Both the position numbers and the translations under genes were made by a program. Under the pieces are notes generated by a model, which worked only from the letters and a program-made list of their open reading frames with translations, had not been told where the DNA came from and searched no databases. From contig CAWGKE010000001.1 in assembly GCA_963823075.1 (NCBI GenBank), positions 124,001 through 188,000 of the forward strand: a stretch of 64,000 nt of DNA, given 5' to 3'. Position 1 is the first letter of the stretch; each line of letters opens with the position of its first letter. This document shows positions 55,806 to 64,000 of the stretch, piece by piece. This DNA is from UBA4732 sp963823075 (GTDB lineage: Bacteria > Planctomycetota > Planctomycetia > Gemmatales > Gemmataceae).

Positions 55806-57167
55806 TCACGGTCGGAACCCCGACGGCATCGACGCCGGAATCACCGGGCGGGCCGGCCCGGGGTCCGTCGCCGGCGTATGCGGCGGCTCCTGGCCGCCGG
55901 TCTTCTGCATCGTCGCGGCCAGCGACTGCATCCTCTTCTCGGCGTCGGCCGCGTACGTCGTGTTAGGATAGCGCTGCCGGACCACGCCATACTGGAAGTA
56001 GGCCGCTCCCGGATGTCCCTGTCTCTCCCAGAACTCCGCCATCCCGTAGTCCTTCGCCGCCTGCTGCAGGGTGATGCCCTGGAGCTGCCGAACCAGGAAC
56101 TGGTTCTTTTTCTCGTCGTTGGCCAGCTCCGGGTAGTTGCGGAGGGCGGCGTCCACCAGCTTGCGGGCTTCCGCGGCCTTGCGACCGTCGTACTCGGGGC
56201 CGCCGGTGCTGAGGTTCTTGGCCATGATGGCGTACTCGATGGCCTTCGGCGCCAGGGGGCTGTTGGGGTGGTGCTCGTAAATCTGGCTGAAGTAGTTGTC
56301 GGCTTCTCTCCAGTCGTTGTTGTACATCGCCACGCTGCCGGCGTAGAAGAGGGCCTGATCGGCCAGCGGCCCGTTGATGTCGTTGAGGCGCACCTGTTCC
56401 AGCTTCTCGACCGCGCGGCCCTGCGTGTCGAGGACCGGCTTGGTCTTGTCCCAGTTGAACACGTGCGGCCACACGAACCAGCGCTTGCCGTCCTTGCACT
56501 CCTGATATGCTTCCATGTCCTGGCGCGTGTCGTCCAACCAGTAGTTGGCGATGTCGAACATGTGCTGGACGGCCTGGTCGCGGTACGGCGTGGTGGCGAA
56601 CTTGTTGAGCAGGTCGTTGTAGGTGTCGGCGGCGCGGGGATAGATGCCCTGCATTCGCAGGCACTCCGCCTCGTAGAACAGCCCCTCCTGGACGTTGGCG
56701 GACCCTGCCTTGGCGTCGTTGGCGACTGCGTGATAGAGGGCCTCAGCCTTGGCGTATTCGGCGCGGCGGTAGAGGTCGCGGGCGCCGGCCAGCTGAGCGT
56801 CGGCGGTGCCGGCTTCGGGCGCCTTCTCTGCCGTGAGGCCGTCGGGCCGCACGACGAAGCTGTCCACCGGCGGCGGCGGCGGCTTGGGCACGGCCCACAG
56901 GCCGAAGCCGTTCAGGAAAGTCGGCTCCGAGGGGTCCTGCTTGGGAACGGGTTTGAGGTCCGGGTTGGCCGGCGCGGGGTCCACGGCCTGGGCCTGCTGT
57001 ACGCCGTCCGAGCCCCGTGCGGCGGCGGGCGGCGGCGCGTCCTTGCTGGCCTGAGCCAGCCCGGAGGAGGCACAACCGCCGAGTGCGATCAGCATCAGGG
57101 CGAGCGGCGCGGGGTCAGCCCGCCGGTGCGGCCGAAACCGGCGGGCTGACGCCGCGCCGCTCGCCAT
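55806..57167 (-). CDS. BamD-like TPR lipoprotein
   Basis: A 453-aa protein with a lipobox-like LIALGGCASS and then repeated helical TPR units: ARDLYRRAEYAKAEALYHAV, GIYPRAADTYNDLLNKFATT, DQALFYAGSVAMYNNDWREA, DNYFSQIYEHHPNSPLAPKA, GHPGAAYFQYGVVRQRYPNT. This is the YfiO/BamD-type outer membrane assembly fold, though longer than E. coli BamD (245 aa). The first 30 residues (ASARRFRPHRRADPAP) are encoded inside an inverted repeat (57101-57163), which supplies the basic region ahead of the hydrophobic core. Start 57167 is tentative. Confidence 0.75.
   Translation of the reverse strand: MASGAASARRFRPHRRADPAPLALMLIALGGCASSGLAQASKDAPPPAAARGSDGVQQAQAVDPAPANPDLKPVPKQDPSEPTFLNGFGLWAVPKPPPPPVDSFVVRPDGLTAEKAPEAGTADAQLAGARDLYRRAEYAKAEALYHAVANDAKAGSANVQEGLFYEAECLRMQGIYPRAADTYNDLLNKFATTPYRDQAVQHMFDIANYWLDDTRQDMEAYQECKDGKRWFVWPHVFNWDKTKPVLDTQGRAVEKLEQVRLNDINGPLADQALFYAGSVAMYNNDWREADNYFSQIYEHHPNSPLAPKAIEYAIMAKNLSTGGPEYDGRKAAEARKLVDAALRNYPELANDEKKNQFLVRQLQGITLQQAAKDYGMAEFWERQGHPGAAYFQYGVVRQRYPNTTYAADAEKRMQSLAATMQKTGGQEPPHTPATDPGPARPVIPASMPSGFRP
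57101..57163. repeat. Inverted repeat, family E, inside the start of the BamD-like gene
   Basis: Left arm 57101-57127 (CGAGCGGCGCGGGGTCAGCC, then CGCCGGT) pairs with right arm 57137-57163 at 26 of 27 positions. The core GTCAGCCC/GGGCTGAC recurs in the element at 62095-62152. Confidence 0.88.
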
Positions 57168-57195
57168 GAAGTTCCGGGCTGTTTTCGTCACGGCC

Positions 57196-57960
57196 TCAAC
57201 TCCCCAGGTAAGGCAACAGGCGCGGACGCCGTCCCAGCAGGTACGTGATGTACTGCCCCAGTACCAAGCGCGCCTCGCGGCGGGCGCCGGCGTCCCACGG
57301 CCGGCGCCGGGCGTCCTCGGCCGGCCCCTCAGCCGGCTGCAACGCCCGCAGCATTTCGCGGGCGCCCGGCGCCAGCGGCCGGCGGTCGCGGCAGCCGACC
57401 GCACAATTCGGACAAATCAGACCGCCGGCGGCGCAACTGAAGGCCGGCCGGCGCTCGTCGATCGGTCCACCGCAGGTAGCACACCGCTGCAAGGCGGGGC
57501 TATAGCCGACTTCCTGCAACAAAACCAGTTCAAACCGCACGATGCACGGCCCGACGGGCGGCGGCGCCTCCGCGCCCGGAGAGCCAAGCAAGTCGAGCGT
57601 TTCCACAGCCGCGTCGAACAGCAGTGGATGCGGATCGTGTTCCTCGGTCATGACTTCCAGCAGCTCCGCGACGTAGTAGGCGGCGTACAGGGCCGCGAGG
57701 TCGGAGCGCAGGCGCGGGAAGCGCCGCACCACCTGCGCCTCCGTCAATAGGTCGAGACTGCCGGGTGACTTGCGGAGGAAGACGATACGGCAGTGCGTCA
57801 GCAAATCAAGAGCGTTTTCAAAGTTGGACTTGAGGCGCCGGCCGCCCTTCGCCAGGGCGCGCACCTTGCCGAACTCGCGGGTCCAAAGGGTGGCGATGCG
57901 GCTGGTTTCGCTCCAGTCCGTGGTCCGCAGCACCAGGGCCTGGGCCTTCTCCGCCGCCAT
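57196..57960 (-). CDS. recO: DNA repair protein RecO
   Basis: Helps load RecA on gapped DNA with RecR; 254 aa. N-terminal OB-fold with LVLRTTDWSETSRIATLWTREFGKVRALAKGGRR, then the helical part. A four-cysteine zinc site is visible (CATCGGP, CAAGGLICPNC). Standard RecO order. First of the tight gene run toward cdaA (28 bp before the BamD-like gene). Confidence 0.93.
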   Translation of the reverse strand: MAAEKAQALVLRTTDWSETSRIATLWTREFGKVRALAKGGRRLKSNFENALDLLTHCRIVFLRKSPGSLDLLTEAQVVRRFPRLRSDLAALYAAYYVAELLEVMTEEHDPHPLLFDAAVETLDLLGSPGAEAPPPVGPCIVRFELVLLQEVGYSPALQRCATCGGPIDERRPAFSCAAGGLICPNCAVGCRDRRPLAPGAREMLRALQPAEGPAEDARRRPWDAGARREARLVLGQYITYLLGRRPRLLPYLGS

Positions 57961-58040
57961 GACCTGCCCCTCCGCCCCTCACGGCCCGGTCGCGCCCGGG
58001 ACGATGGACATCCTACTGAGTCCGGCGTGGAGAACGCTGC

Positions 58041-58109
58041 CTTTCGGAGCCGCGACCGTGAGGGAGCGGTTGGGACGAAACGGTTCCCTCACGGTCGCGG
58101 CTCCGAAAG
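58041..58109. repeat. Inverted repeat, family A (copy 4), overlapping a coding end
   Basis: Left arm 58041-58069 and right arm 58081-58109 pair over about 27 bases (GTGAGGG against CCCTCAC). The right arm contains the TGA stop (58089-58091) and the last codons (SLSEPRP) of the upstream membrane-protein gene, so the repeat has replaced its original C-terminus. Confidence 0.88.
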
Positions 58110-59987
58110 GGAGGGAGCGCGAGCGGGTGGGAACTCCAGCCAGGCCGCCTCGCCGTCGAGATAGGGATAAGGCGTGTCAATACCGTAGATGGTCCAGTGT
58201 TCTGTGGTCCGCACCCACCGCAGCGCCGTGGAAGGCAGATCGACCGGATCGACGCGGTGAGGGTCGCCCCCGGGGCGCCAGCAGCAGGAGTGGAAGATGA
58301 ACGGGCGGTCGTACTGCGAGTTCCCTTTCTCCCCGCGCCAGACGGCCAGGAGCATCCCGCTCAGGCCGGACTCGCGGAGCGTCCCGTTCAAACCGAGCTG
58401 CGCGTAGCACAGGCGGCCGGCGACCACGAAGCCGCCGGGCTGGGCGACGTTGACGTAACGGACGCGCACGGCGTCGCTCGTCGGGCCTGCGCCCGGCTGG
58501 TCCGGGACGGCCTTGCGAAGGGCGTCGGCGTCCGTGGACGGCGCCAGGACGTCGGCCAGGCGCGTGTGGGTATGGCAGCAATAGAAATAGACGTCGCCCT
58601 TGTACTGGCCCCACGGGTAGAGCCGGTCGGCCACCAAGACGCCTCCGGGCGCGACGCCCCGCAGCAGGCCGGCGTCAACGACTTCTTCGATCTCACAGCG
58701 GGGATGCAAGAGCGGCACGCGCAGGACGTGCACCACCAGAATGTTGCCGGCGTAGTCAAACACCGCGAACGCCGCGCAGGGGGCCGCGACCGCCAGCGCC
58801 AGCAGACCGGCCGGGACGCGCCGCCCCAGCCGACCGAGCGCCGCGACTCCCGCCGCGAGCAGCAGCGCCACGCCGAAGTATTCGACATAGACCGGCAGGT
58901 ATCCGAAGCCGTAATGGAACGCCCCCTGGTACTTGGCGCAGATGCAGAGCATGGGGACGGGAAGGACGGCCAGGAGCAGACCGAGGGCCGTCCACCAACG
59001 CAGTTCCAGACCGCCCTGGCGGGCGCGGCGGATCAACCGCGCCCCCAACAGCCCGAACAGCAGCAAGCCGAACACCGCCAGCGGCCAGTAATGGGCGAGC
59101 GTGGTCCACGAAAACACCCCGGTCGCCGGGACGGTCGAGTCAAGGGCGGCGCTGGAGCAGGGCAAGGCGGCGACGAGCTGCTTGACGAAGGTGTCGGCCA
59201 TCGGCCCGGCGGCGAGCCGGGCGCGATATTCCCTGCCCTGGGCGGCCGGCCGCGTCCGCAGGACCATCGAGCCGAGCGTGAGCAGGACAGGCACGGCCAC
59301 GAAGGGCAGCAGCGTCCGGGCGCCGCGCCTCCAGCCGGCGCGGCCGCGCAGCAGCACCCAGGCGTGGAAGACCCAGAAGACGTAGGTCATCTCGTAGGTG
59401 AGGGCGGCGACGGCATAGAGCAGGACGCTGCCGGCCAGGGCGAGGCGGCCGCCGCCGACCCGGTGGCGGTGCAGCAGCAGCAGCGACAGGGCGGTCAACA
59501 CCAGCAACATCGGCAGCAGGCCGCTGAAGGCGATCACGGGGTCAGCGAGGGCGCGGAATTGGATGAGGCCGGCCGTGAGCAGGCAGCCCAGCCCGGCGAA
59601 GTCGGCGTCGGCGCCCATGCCGCGGAGGCAGCCGTAGAAGACCAGCAGCGACACGAGGACGGCGGCCACCTCCGCCCATTTATACCAGTAGAGATCGCGT
59701 ATCATCCAGAAACTGACGTTCTTCCAGATATGGATCACGGGGTTGATGCGGGCGGACTGGAACGTCCAGGTGACGATCTCGGACCACGATTCACTGAGGG
59801 GCGTCGTGCCGTTATGGAGCCAGGCGCCGGGCAGGGAGGCGTTGAAGGCGTCGTCCTGGAGCCAGCCGGTCTCTCGGACGGGGTAGAGCAGGGCCAGCCC
59901 CCAGGCCGTGATGAGCAGCGGCCGCCAGTCGATGCGGCTGAGGACGCCGGCCCACCCTCGCCAGGAGGGAGGAATGAACTTTACCAC
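58089..59987 (-). CDS. Large multi-pass membrane protein (glycosyltransferase-like topology)
   Basis: A 632-aa protein with about 11 hydrophobic spans, a periplasmic loop after the first span (VRETGWLQDDAFNASLPGAW), and a hydrophilic C-terminal domain of about 190 residues. The first loop DD resembles the acidic motif of GT-C glycosyltransferases but is not diagnostic. No family was recognised with certainty. GTG 59987 gives MVKFIPPSWRG and an immediate first span. The C-terminal seven residues and the stop come from a family A hairpin arm. Confidence 0.6.
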   Translation of the reverse strand: MVKFIPPSWRGWAGVLSRIDWRPLLITAWGLALLYPVRETGWLQDDAFNASLPGAWLHNGTTPLSESWSEIVTWTFQSARINPVIHIWKNVSFWMIRDLYWYKWAEVAAVLVSLLVFYGCLRGMGADADFAGLGCLLTAGLIQFRALADPVIAFSGLLPMLLVLTALSLLLLHRHRVGGGRLALAGSVLLYAVAALTYEMTYVFWVFHAWVLLRGRAGWRRGARTLLPFVAVPVLLTLGSMVLRTRPAAQGREYRARLAAGPMADTFVKQLVAALPCSSAALDSTVPATGVFSWTTLAHYWPLAVFGLLLFGLLGARLIRRARQGGLELRWWTALGLLLAVLPVPMLCICAKYQGAFHYGFGYLPVYVEYFGVALLLAAGVAALGRLGRRVPAGLLALAVAAPCAAFAVFDYAGNILVVHVLRVPLLHPRCEIEEVVDAGLLRGVAPGGVLVADRLYPWGQYKGDVYFYCCHTHTRLADVLAPSTDADALRKAVPDQPGAGPTSDAVRVRYVNVAQPGGFVVAGRLCYAQLGLNGTLRESGLSGMLLAVWRGEKGNSQYDRPFIFHSCCWRPGGDPHRVDPVDLPSTALRWVRTTEHWTIYGIDTPYPYLDGEAAWLEFPPARAPSLSEPRP

Positions 59988-60077
59988 GGCTTCGCTCCGA
60001 GATCGGACAGGTGCGACGGCGCGGATCGTGGAGGTGCGCGGCCTATAGCACGCGGGCGGCGGGCGGAGCAAGGGGAG

Positions 60078-60533
60078 CTATTCGTCGTCCGGCCGCGGCG
60101 CCACGTCCGGCAGCCCCAGCTCGCGCAGATACCGCCGTTCCCGCTCGCGCATGGCCGAGGCGCCGGCCTCGTCGTGGTCGTCGTGGCCGCACAGGTGCAG
60201 CAGGCCGTGGATGACGTACAGCGCCAGCTCCGCCTGCACGTCATGACCGCGGGCCGTGGCCTGGGCCTGGGCGACCTCCGCCCCGATCACCAGCTCGCCG
60301 GCGAGGCGCTTCGTGTTCGGCTCCGACAGGGGAAAGCTGAGCACGTCGGTCGGCTCGTCGTGCTGGAGGTAGCGTTTGTTCAGAGTATGAATGGTGGGAT
60401 TGTCTACGAAAGCGAGGCTGATCTCGGCGTCGGCGACGCCTTCGCCGGCCAGGACGGCGCGCACGGCCTCGCGCATCCGGCCGCGGTCGATGGGGACGCT
60501 CTCCTGGGGGACGGCGATGGATATGCGGCTCAT
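60078..60533 (-). CDS. ybeY: Endoribonuclease YbeY
   Basis: Zinc-dependent single-strand RNase for 16S rRNA maturation and ribosome quality control; 151 aa. The metal motif HGLLHLCGHDHDE-like HGLLHLCGHDDHDEAG is present near residue 113, with NKRYLQHDEPTDVLSFPL in the middle. ATG 60533 is chosen over 60545 because it matches the family start and has GAGG upstream. parA lies upstream, separated by a perfect palindrome. Confidence 0.92.
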   Translation of the reverse strand: MSRISIAVPQESVPIDRGRMREAVRAVLAGEGVADAEISLAFVDNPTIHTLNKRYLQHDEPTDVLSFPLSEPNTKRLAGELVIGAEVAQAQATARGHDVQAELALYVIHGLLHLCGHDDHDEAGASAMRERERRYLRELGLPDVAPRPDDE

Positions 60534-60546
60534 GGGACCTCGCAAG

Positions 60547-60594
60547 GTTTAGCCGCGGTTCGCAGAACCGCGGTTCTGCGAACCGCGGCTAAAC
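60547..60594. repeat. Perfect 48-base palindrome, family D (copy 2)
   Basis: The sequence from GTTTAGCCGCGGTTCGCAGA to its mirror end AACCGCGGCTAAAC equals its own reverse complement over all 48 bases, with no loop. It shares GTT(T/C)AGCCGCGGTTC with the element at 20309. It separates parA from ybeY. Confidence 0.93.
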
Positions 60595-60606
60595 GTCATT
60601 CTATGT

Positions 60607-61486
<880 letters not shown>

Positions 61487-61581
61487 GACTTCTCCTCGAA
61501 AGACACCGTCCCTGGTTTCTTCCATCGAGAAGGGATTATACGGCGGCCGGGCAAAGGCGCGAACCCCAAGCCTCGCCCCGG

Positions 61582-62076
61582 TCACGCCCGGACGCCGCGG
61601 ACGGCGAAGCCGCCGGCGCCCGGTTCCAGGGTGGAGTCGAACGCCACCGGCTCGGGGGCCGGATCGACGCGGAGCAGGGCCTCGATTCGGAAGCGCAACG
61701 TGCGATCGAGCGGCTCGGCGCCGGCCAGCGGGCGCACCTCGACGCTCTTGAAGCGCGGCTCGTAGAGACGGAGAAGTGTTTGCAGGACTCGGCAATATTC
61801 TTCGCTGGCCCGGGCGGCGCCGAGGGCGCCGGCCGCGAGGTCGGGGAGACCGTAGCCGACGACGGAACGGTCCAGCTCTTTCAGCTCGGGCGGCCAGGCG
61901 AAGATGCGGCGCCGCGTGTTGAGCAGGTTTTCCAGATCGCGGCGCACCGACTCCTTGATCTCGCGCAGCACCTGATCGCGGCCGCGCGCCGGCTCCCGAC
62001 TCACGGCCGGGTCGTCGTCGAGCAGACGGTCCAGCACCGAGGGCAGCAGCGGCGCTTCGGCGCGTTGGGAGGACAT
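61582..62076 (-). CDS. tssE: Type VI secretion baseplate subunit TssE (gp25-like)
   Basis: A 164-aa baseplate wedge protein of the T4 gp25 family. Motifs: LLPSVLDRLLDD near residue 10, VLREIKESVRRDLENLLNTRR (the gp25 block in which E-x-R/N-x-x-x-x-L-N-T-R-R is conserved), and VGYGLPDL. ATG 62076 has GGAG 8 bases upstream. It follows tssC with a family E hairpin between. Confidence 0.9.
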   Translation of the reverse strand: MSSQRAEAPLLPSVLDRLLDDDPAVSREPARGRDQVLREIKESVRRDLENLLNTRRRIFAWPPELKELDRSVVGYGLPDLAAGALGAARASEEYCRVLQTLLRLYEPRFKSVEVRPLAGAEPLDRTLRFRIEALLRVDPAPEPVAFDSTLEPGAGGFAVRGVRA

Positions 62077-62094
62077 GAAGGAATCTCCGTGGGC

Positions 62095-62152
62095 GAGCGG
62101 GGGCGTCAGCCCCCTGATCTTTGGCGCCATCAGGGGGCTGACGCACCCGCTC
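62095..62152. repeat. Inverted repeat, family E, between tssC and tssE
   Basis: Left arm 62095-62118 (GAGCGGGGGCGTCAGCCCCC, then TGAT) pairs with right arm 62129-62152 at 23 of 24 positions. It shares GTCAGCCC with 57101. Confidence 0.88.
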
Positions 62153-62157
62153 ACCTA

Positions 62158-63645
62158 TCAACTCGGTCGCCCAGGCCCCAGCTCCGTCACCAGCTTGAGG
62201 CCGGCCGAAAGCTGATCGAGCTGGAAGTGCGGCCGCAGGTGCGCCACGCAAAGATAGCTTCCCGGCCGGTCGGGCCGCTCGCGCACCTGAATCCGCGCCT
62301 TGCGCAAGGGGTGCTTCGCCTTGAGGTCCGGGCCGGCGTCGTCGTTGGCCGTCGTGTAGTTTTGCAGCCAGCGTCGCAGGTAGTCCTCGCACTCGGCGGG
62401 GCCGGTGAAGGAGCCGAGCTTCTCGCGGCTGATTACCTTCACATAATGGGCGAACCGCGCCGCACAAAGGACGTACTGCAGCATCGCCGACAGCCGGGCG
62501 TTGGCGCTGGCCGCCGGCTCGTCGAACGCGGCCGGCTTCTGCACGGACTGGTTGCCGTGGAAGGCGGCCGCGCCCGCATCCTGGCAGGCGCACAACGGGA
62601 TGAAACCGAGTTCTCCGACCTCCTTTTCCATGGCGTCGGCGACGACGGCGTCGGTCGGCGGACGCGGCGCCACGCCCGGCCGGTCGAGGCCGAACGATGG
62701 GGCCGGCAGCCCGGGGACCAGGCCGTCTTCGCCGCGGATCGCCGCGAACCAGCCGGAGTCGGCGAACGCCCGCACCAGCACCGCCCCAAAAGCGTAGGCG
62801 GCGTTGCCCCACAGGTAGTCGTCGCGGCCGGGGCCGCCCACTTCCTCTCGGAAGCGGAAACCGTCCGCCCGCGCGCCGTCGTCCGGGTACGGCGCCCGCA
62901 TCAGCACGCGCGGCAGCGTCAGGCCGACGAAGCGGGCGTCCTCGGTGTCGCGGAAGGCGTTCCACGCCAGATATTCCGCCTGGTCGAACGTCCGCGCCAG
63001 GTTCAGCGGCAATTCCAGCTCCGCGAACTCCGTCAGGTCGAGCAGGGCCGGGTGGGCGGCGGCGACGAAGGGGGCGAAGGCGGCGGCCGCCACGCCGGCC
63101 GCGGCCCGCAGTGCGGCCAGGTCGTCGGTACGGTAATCCGAATCGGTTCGATGGCGGACCTCATAATCGGCCAGCAAGACGCCGAACGGCTCGCCGCCCG
63201 GCGTGTCGTACTCCTCGGAGTAGACCTTCTTGAACAGCTGGCTCTGGTCGAACTCGATGGCGCGGCCCAGGTCGCGGGCCAGCTCCTTCCAGGAAACGTC
63301 CAAGACGCGAACCTTGATATTCACTCCTTCGGGGACCTGCGATGTGAGATACTGGAGGCCGCGCCACGAGGCTTCGAGCTTCTGCACGGTGGGATGGTGG
63401 AGGATGGCGTTGACCTGCGTGGAAATTGCCGCATCCAGCCGGGCGATTTCCCGGCCGATGCGGCGGACGAGTTCGTCGCGGTTCGCTGCGGCCGGGCGGG
63501 CGGCAGGGGCGGAGGGCGCGTCCGTGAGGCCGACCGTCGCCGCTGGTCGAAGGGTTGACCCGACGGTCGCCTCCGCGGCCCGCCCCTGCCGCCCGCCCGG
63601 CCGAAACCAGCCCCCGGATGACATGGTGGTGGCGCCTGTTTTCAC
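62158..63645 (-). CDS. tssC: Type VI secretion sheath large subunit, second TssC paralogue
   Basis: A 495-aa sheath protein of the TssC/EvpB family. The first 60 residues are low complexity. Then comes the TssC pattern ISTQVNAILHHPTVQKLEAS, WRGLQYLTSQVPEGVNIKVR, FDQSQLFKKVYSEEYDTPGG, PFGVLLADYEV, and the C-terminal AECEDYLRRWLQNYTTANDD with LCVAHLRPHFQLDQLSAGLK. It is distinct from the canonical TssC encoded upstream, resembling the tandem TssC-like pairs (ImpC/ImpD) of some T6SS clusters. GTG 63645 is preferred (AGAGG upstream); ATG 63624 is possible. Confidence 0.9.
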   Translation of the reverse strand: MKTGATTMSSGGWFRPGGRQGRAAEATVGSTLRPAATVGLTDAPSAPAARPAAANRDELVRRIGREIARLDAAISTQVNAILHHPTVQKLEASWRGLQYLTSQVPEGVNIKVRVLDVSWKELARDLGRAIEFDQSQLFKKVYSEEYDTPGGEPFGVLLADYEVRHRTDSDYRTDDLAALRAAAGVAAAAFAPFVAAAHPALLDLTEFAELELPLNLARTFDQAEYLAWNAFRDTEDARFVGLTLPRVLMRAPYPDDGARADGFRFREEVGGPGRDDYLWGNAAYAFGAVLVRAFADSGWFAAIRGEDGLVPGLPAPSFGLDRPGVAPRPPTDAVVADAMEKEVGELGFIPLCACQDAGAAAFHGNQSVQKPAAFDEPAASANARLSAMLQYVLCAARFAHYVKVISREKLGSFTGPAECEDYLRRWLQNYTTANDDAGPDLKAKHPLRKARIQVRERPDRPGSYLCVAHLRPHFQLDQLSAGLKLVTELGPGRPS

Positions 63646-63672
63646 GGTGGTTGCCTCTCATGCGCTGCGCAT

Positions 63673-63738
63673 CGGTTAGCCGCGACGCGCAGCGGAGCGC
63701 TTGATGGAGAGCGCTCCGCTGCGCGTCGCGGCTAACCG
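63673..63738. repeat. Inverted repeat, family D (copy 3), between the two tssC genes
   Basis: Left arm 63673-63701 and right arm 63710-63738 pair perfectly over 29 bases around an 8-base loop. The outer end GGTTAGCCGCG matches the family D/A theme. Confidence 0.9.
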
Positions 63739-63749
63739 ACGCGCCCTGC

Positions 63750-64000
63750 TCACCCGCCCAGCGTCGGAATGCGGGCCACCATCCGCAGCGAGGCGGTCAG
63801 CTCCTCGAACTGCAGCCACGGCCGCAGCCAGGCCACCGCGTTGTACGACCCCGGCTTGCCGGGGATCTCCTTGACCTGCACCTTTGCCTCCGCCAAGGGG
63901 TAGCGGGCCTTCATCTCCTGCCCCGCTTCCGGGTTGGCGTTGACGTAGTTCTTGATCCAGCGGTTCAGCCACGCCTCGCAGTCCGTGGCTTCCAGGAACG
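63750..64000 (-). CDS. tssC: Type VI secretion sheath large subunit TssC, C-terminal fragment
   Basis: The window edge cuts the gene. The visible last 83 codons read FLEATDCEAWLNRWIKNYVN, ANPEAGQEMKARYPLAEAKV, QVKEIPGKPGSYNAVAWLRP and LQFEELTASLRMVARIP, ending at TGA 63750-63752. This is the canonical TssC/VipB C-terminus, with the conserved PGxY and LRPWLQFEEL. The downstream paralogue lies 104 bp away, separated by a perfect inverted repeat. Confidence 0.9.
   Translation of the reverse strand, partial: FLEATDCEAWLNRWIKNYVNANPEAGQEMKARYPLAEAKVQVKEIPGKPGSYNAVAWLRPWLQFEELTASLRMVARIPTLGG

Overview
This 64 kb window is chromosomal DNA from a high-GC planctomycete, most likely of the Gemmataceae. 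The assignment is inferred from gene families, not from a marker gene. These include a PVC-type heme-binding dehydrogenase, a DUF1501 protein, DUF4058, LCCL repeats, a zinc-finger/kinase/WD40 fusion, DUF1573, a redoxin/CxxCH/copper-monooxygenase fusion, and several small paralogous families typical of that group. I see no rRNA, tRNA or CRISPR array.

Layout. 1-9.5 kb: end of a DUF1570-like protein, ftsH, a frameshifted Lhr-type helicase, DUF202, DUF4058, a badly frameshifted aldehyde dehydrogenase, and a type I-beta DAHP synthase (aroF). 9.5-12.1 kb: a lower-GC island with a transglutaminase-like gene, an orphan Rhs tip and a frameshifted candidate immunity lipoprotein. 12.2-25.2 kb: fumC, a PQQ-propeller protein, kbl, a CmoB-like methyltransferase, comF, a DUF1573 protein, an HlyD/ABC-ATPase/permease export operon and a metallo-beta-lactamase-fold hydrolase. 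25.5-35.3 kb: a secreted transglutaminase/alpha-beta-hydrolase fusion, a broken PD-(D/E)XK-like gene, and three large exported proteins (SGNH-like, PVC cytochrome, redoxin/monooxygenase). 35.4-45.6 kb: a candidate small RNA with a strong intrinsic terminator, a small membrane protein behind a palindromic operator, a nifS-like desulfurase, LCCL and kinase/WD40 proteins, DUF1501, a GNAT-like protein and a phosphatase. 45.7-48.1 kb: purQ-nadC-birA. 48.2-49.1 kb: a dead IS630 remnant.

49.3-64 kb is one long minus-strand block. Read in the direction of transcription it holds two tssC paralogues and tssE (type VI secretion), parA, ybeY, a multipass membrane protein, recO, a bamD-like lipoprotein, an lptE-like lipoprotein, folP, cdaA-cdaR (c-di-AMP synthesis and its partner), proA and a HEAT-like membrane protein. 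Spacings are mostly under 60 bp, so envelope assembly, folate, second-messenger and proline genes are probably co-transcribed.

Two features cut across the window. First, many junctions carry long, near-perfect inverted repeats in at least five recurring families. Some stems differ between copies by compensatory changes, and several arms overlap stop codons or coding ends. Second, more than ten genes are interrupted by single-base frameshifts with otherwise intact protein sequence. At least two look like homopolymer contractions, so many are probably sequencing errors; where a gene is clearly one unit I give its full span.
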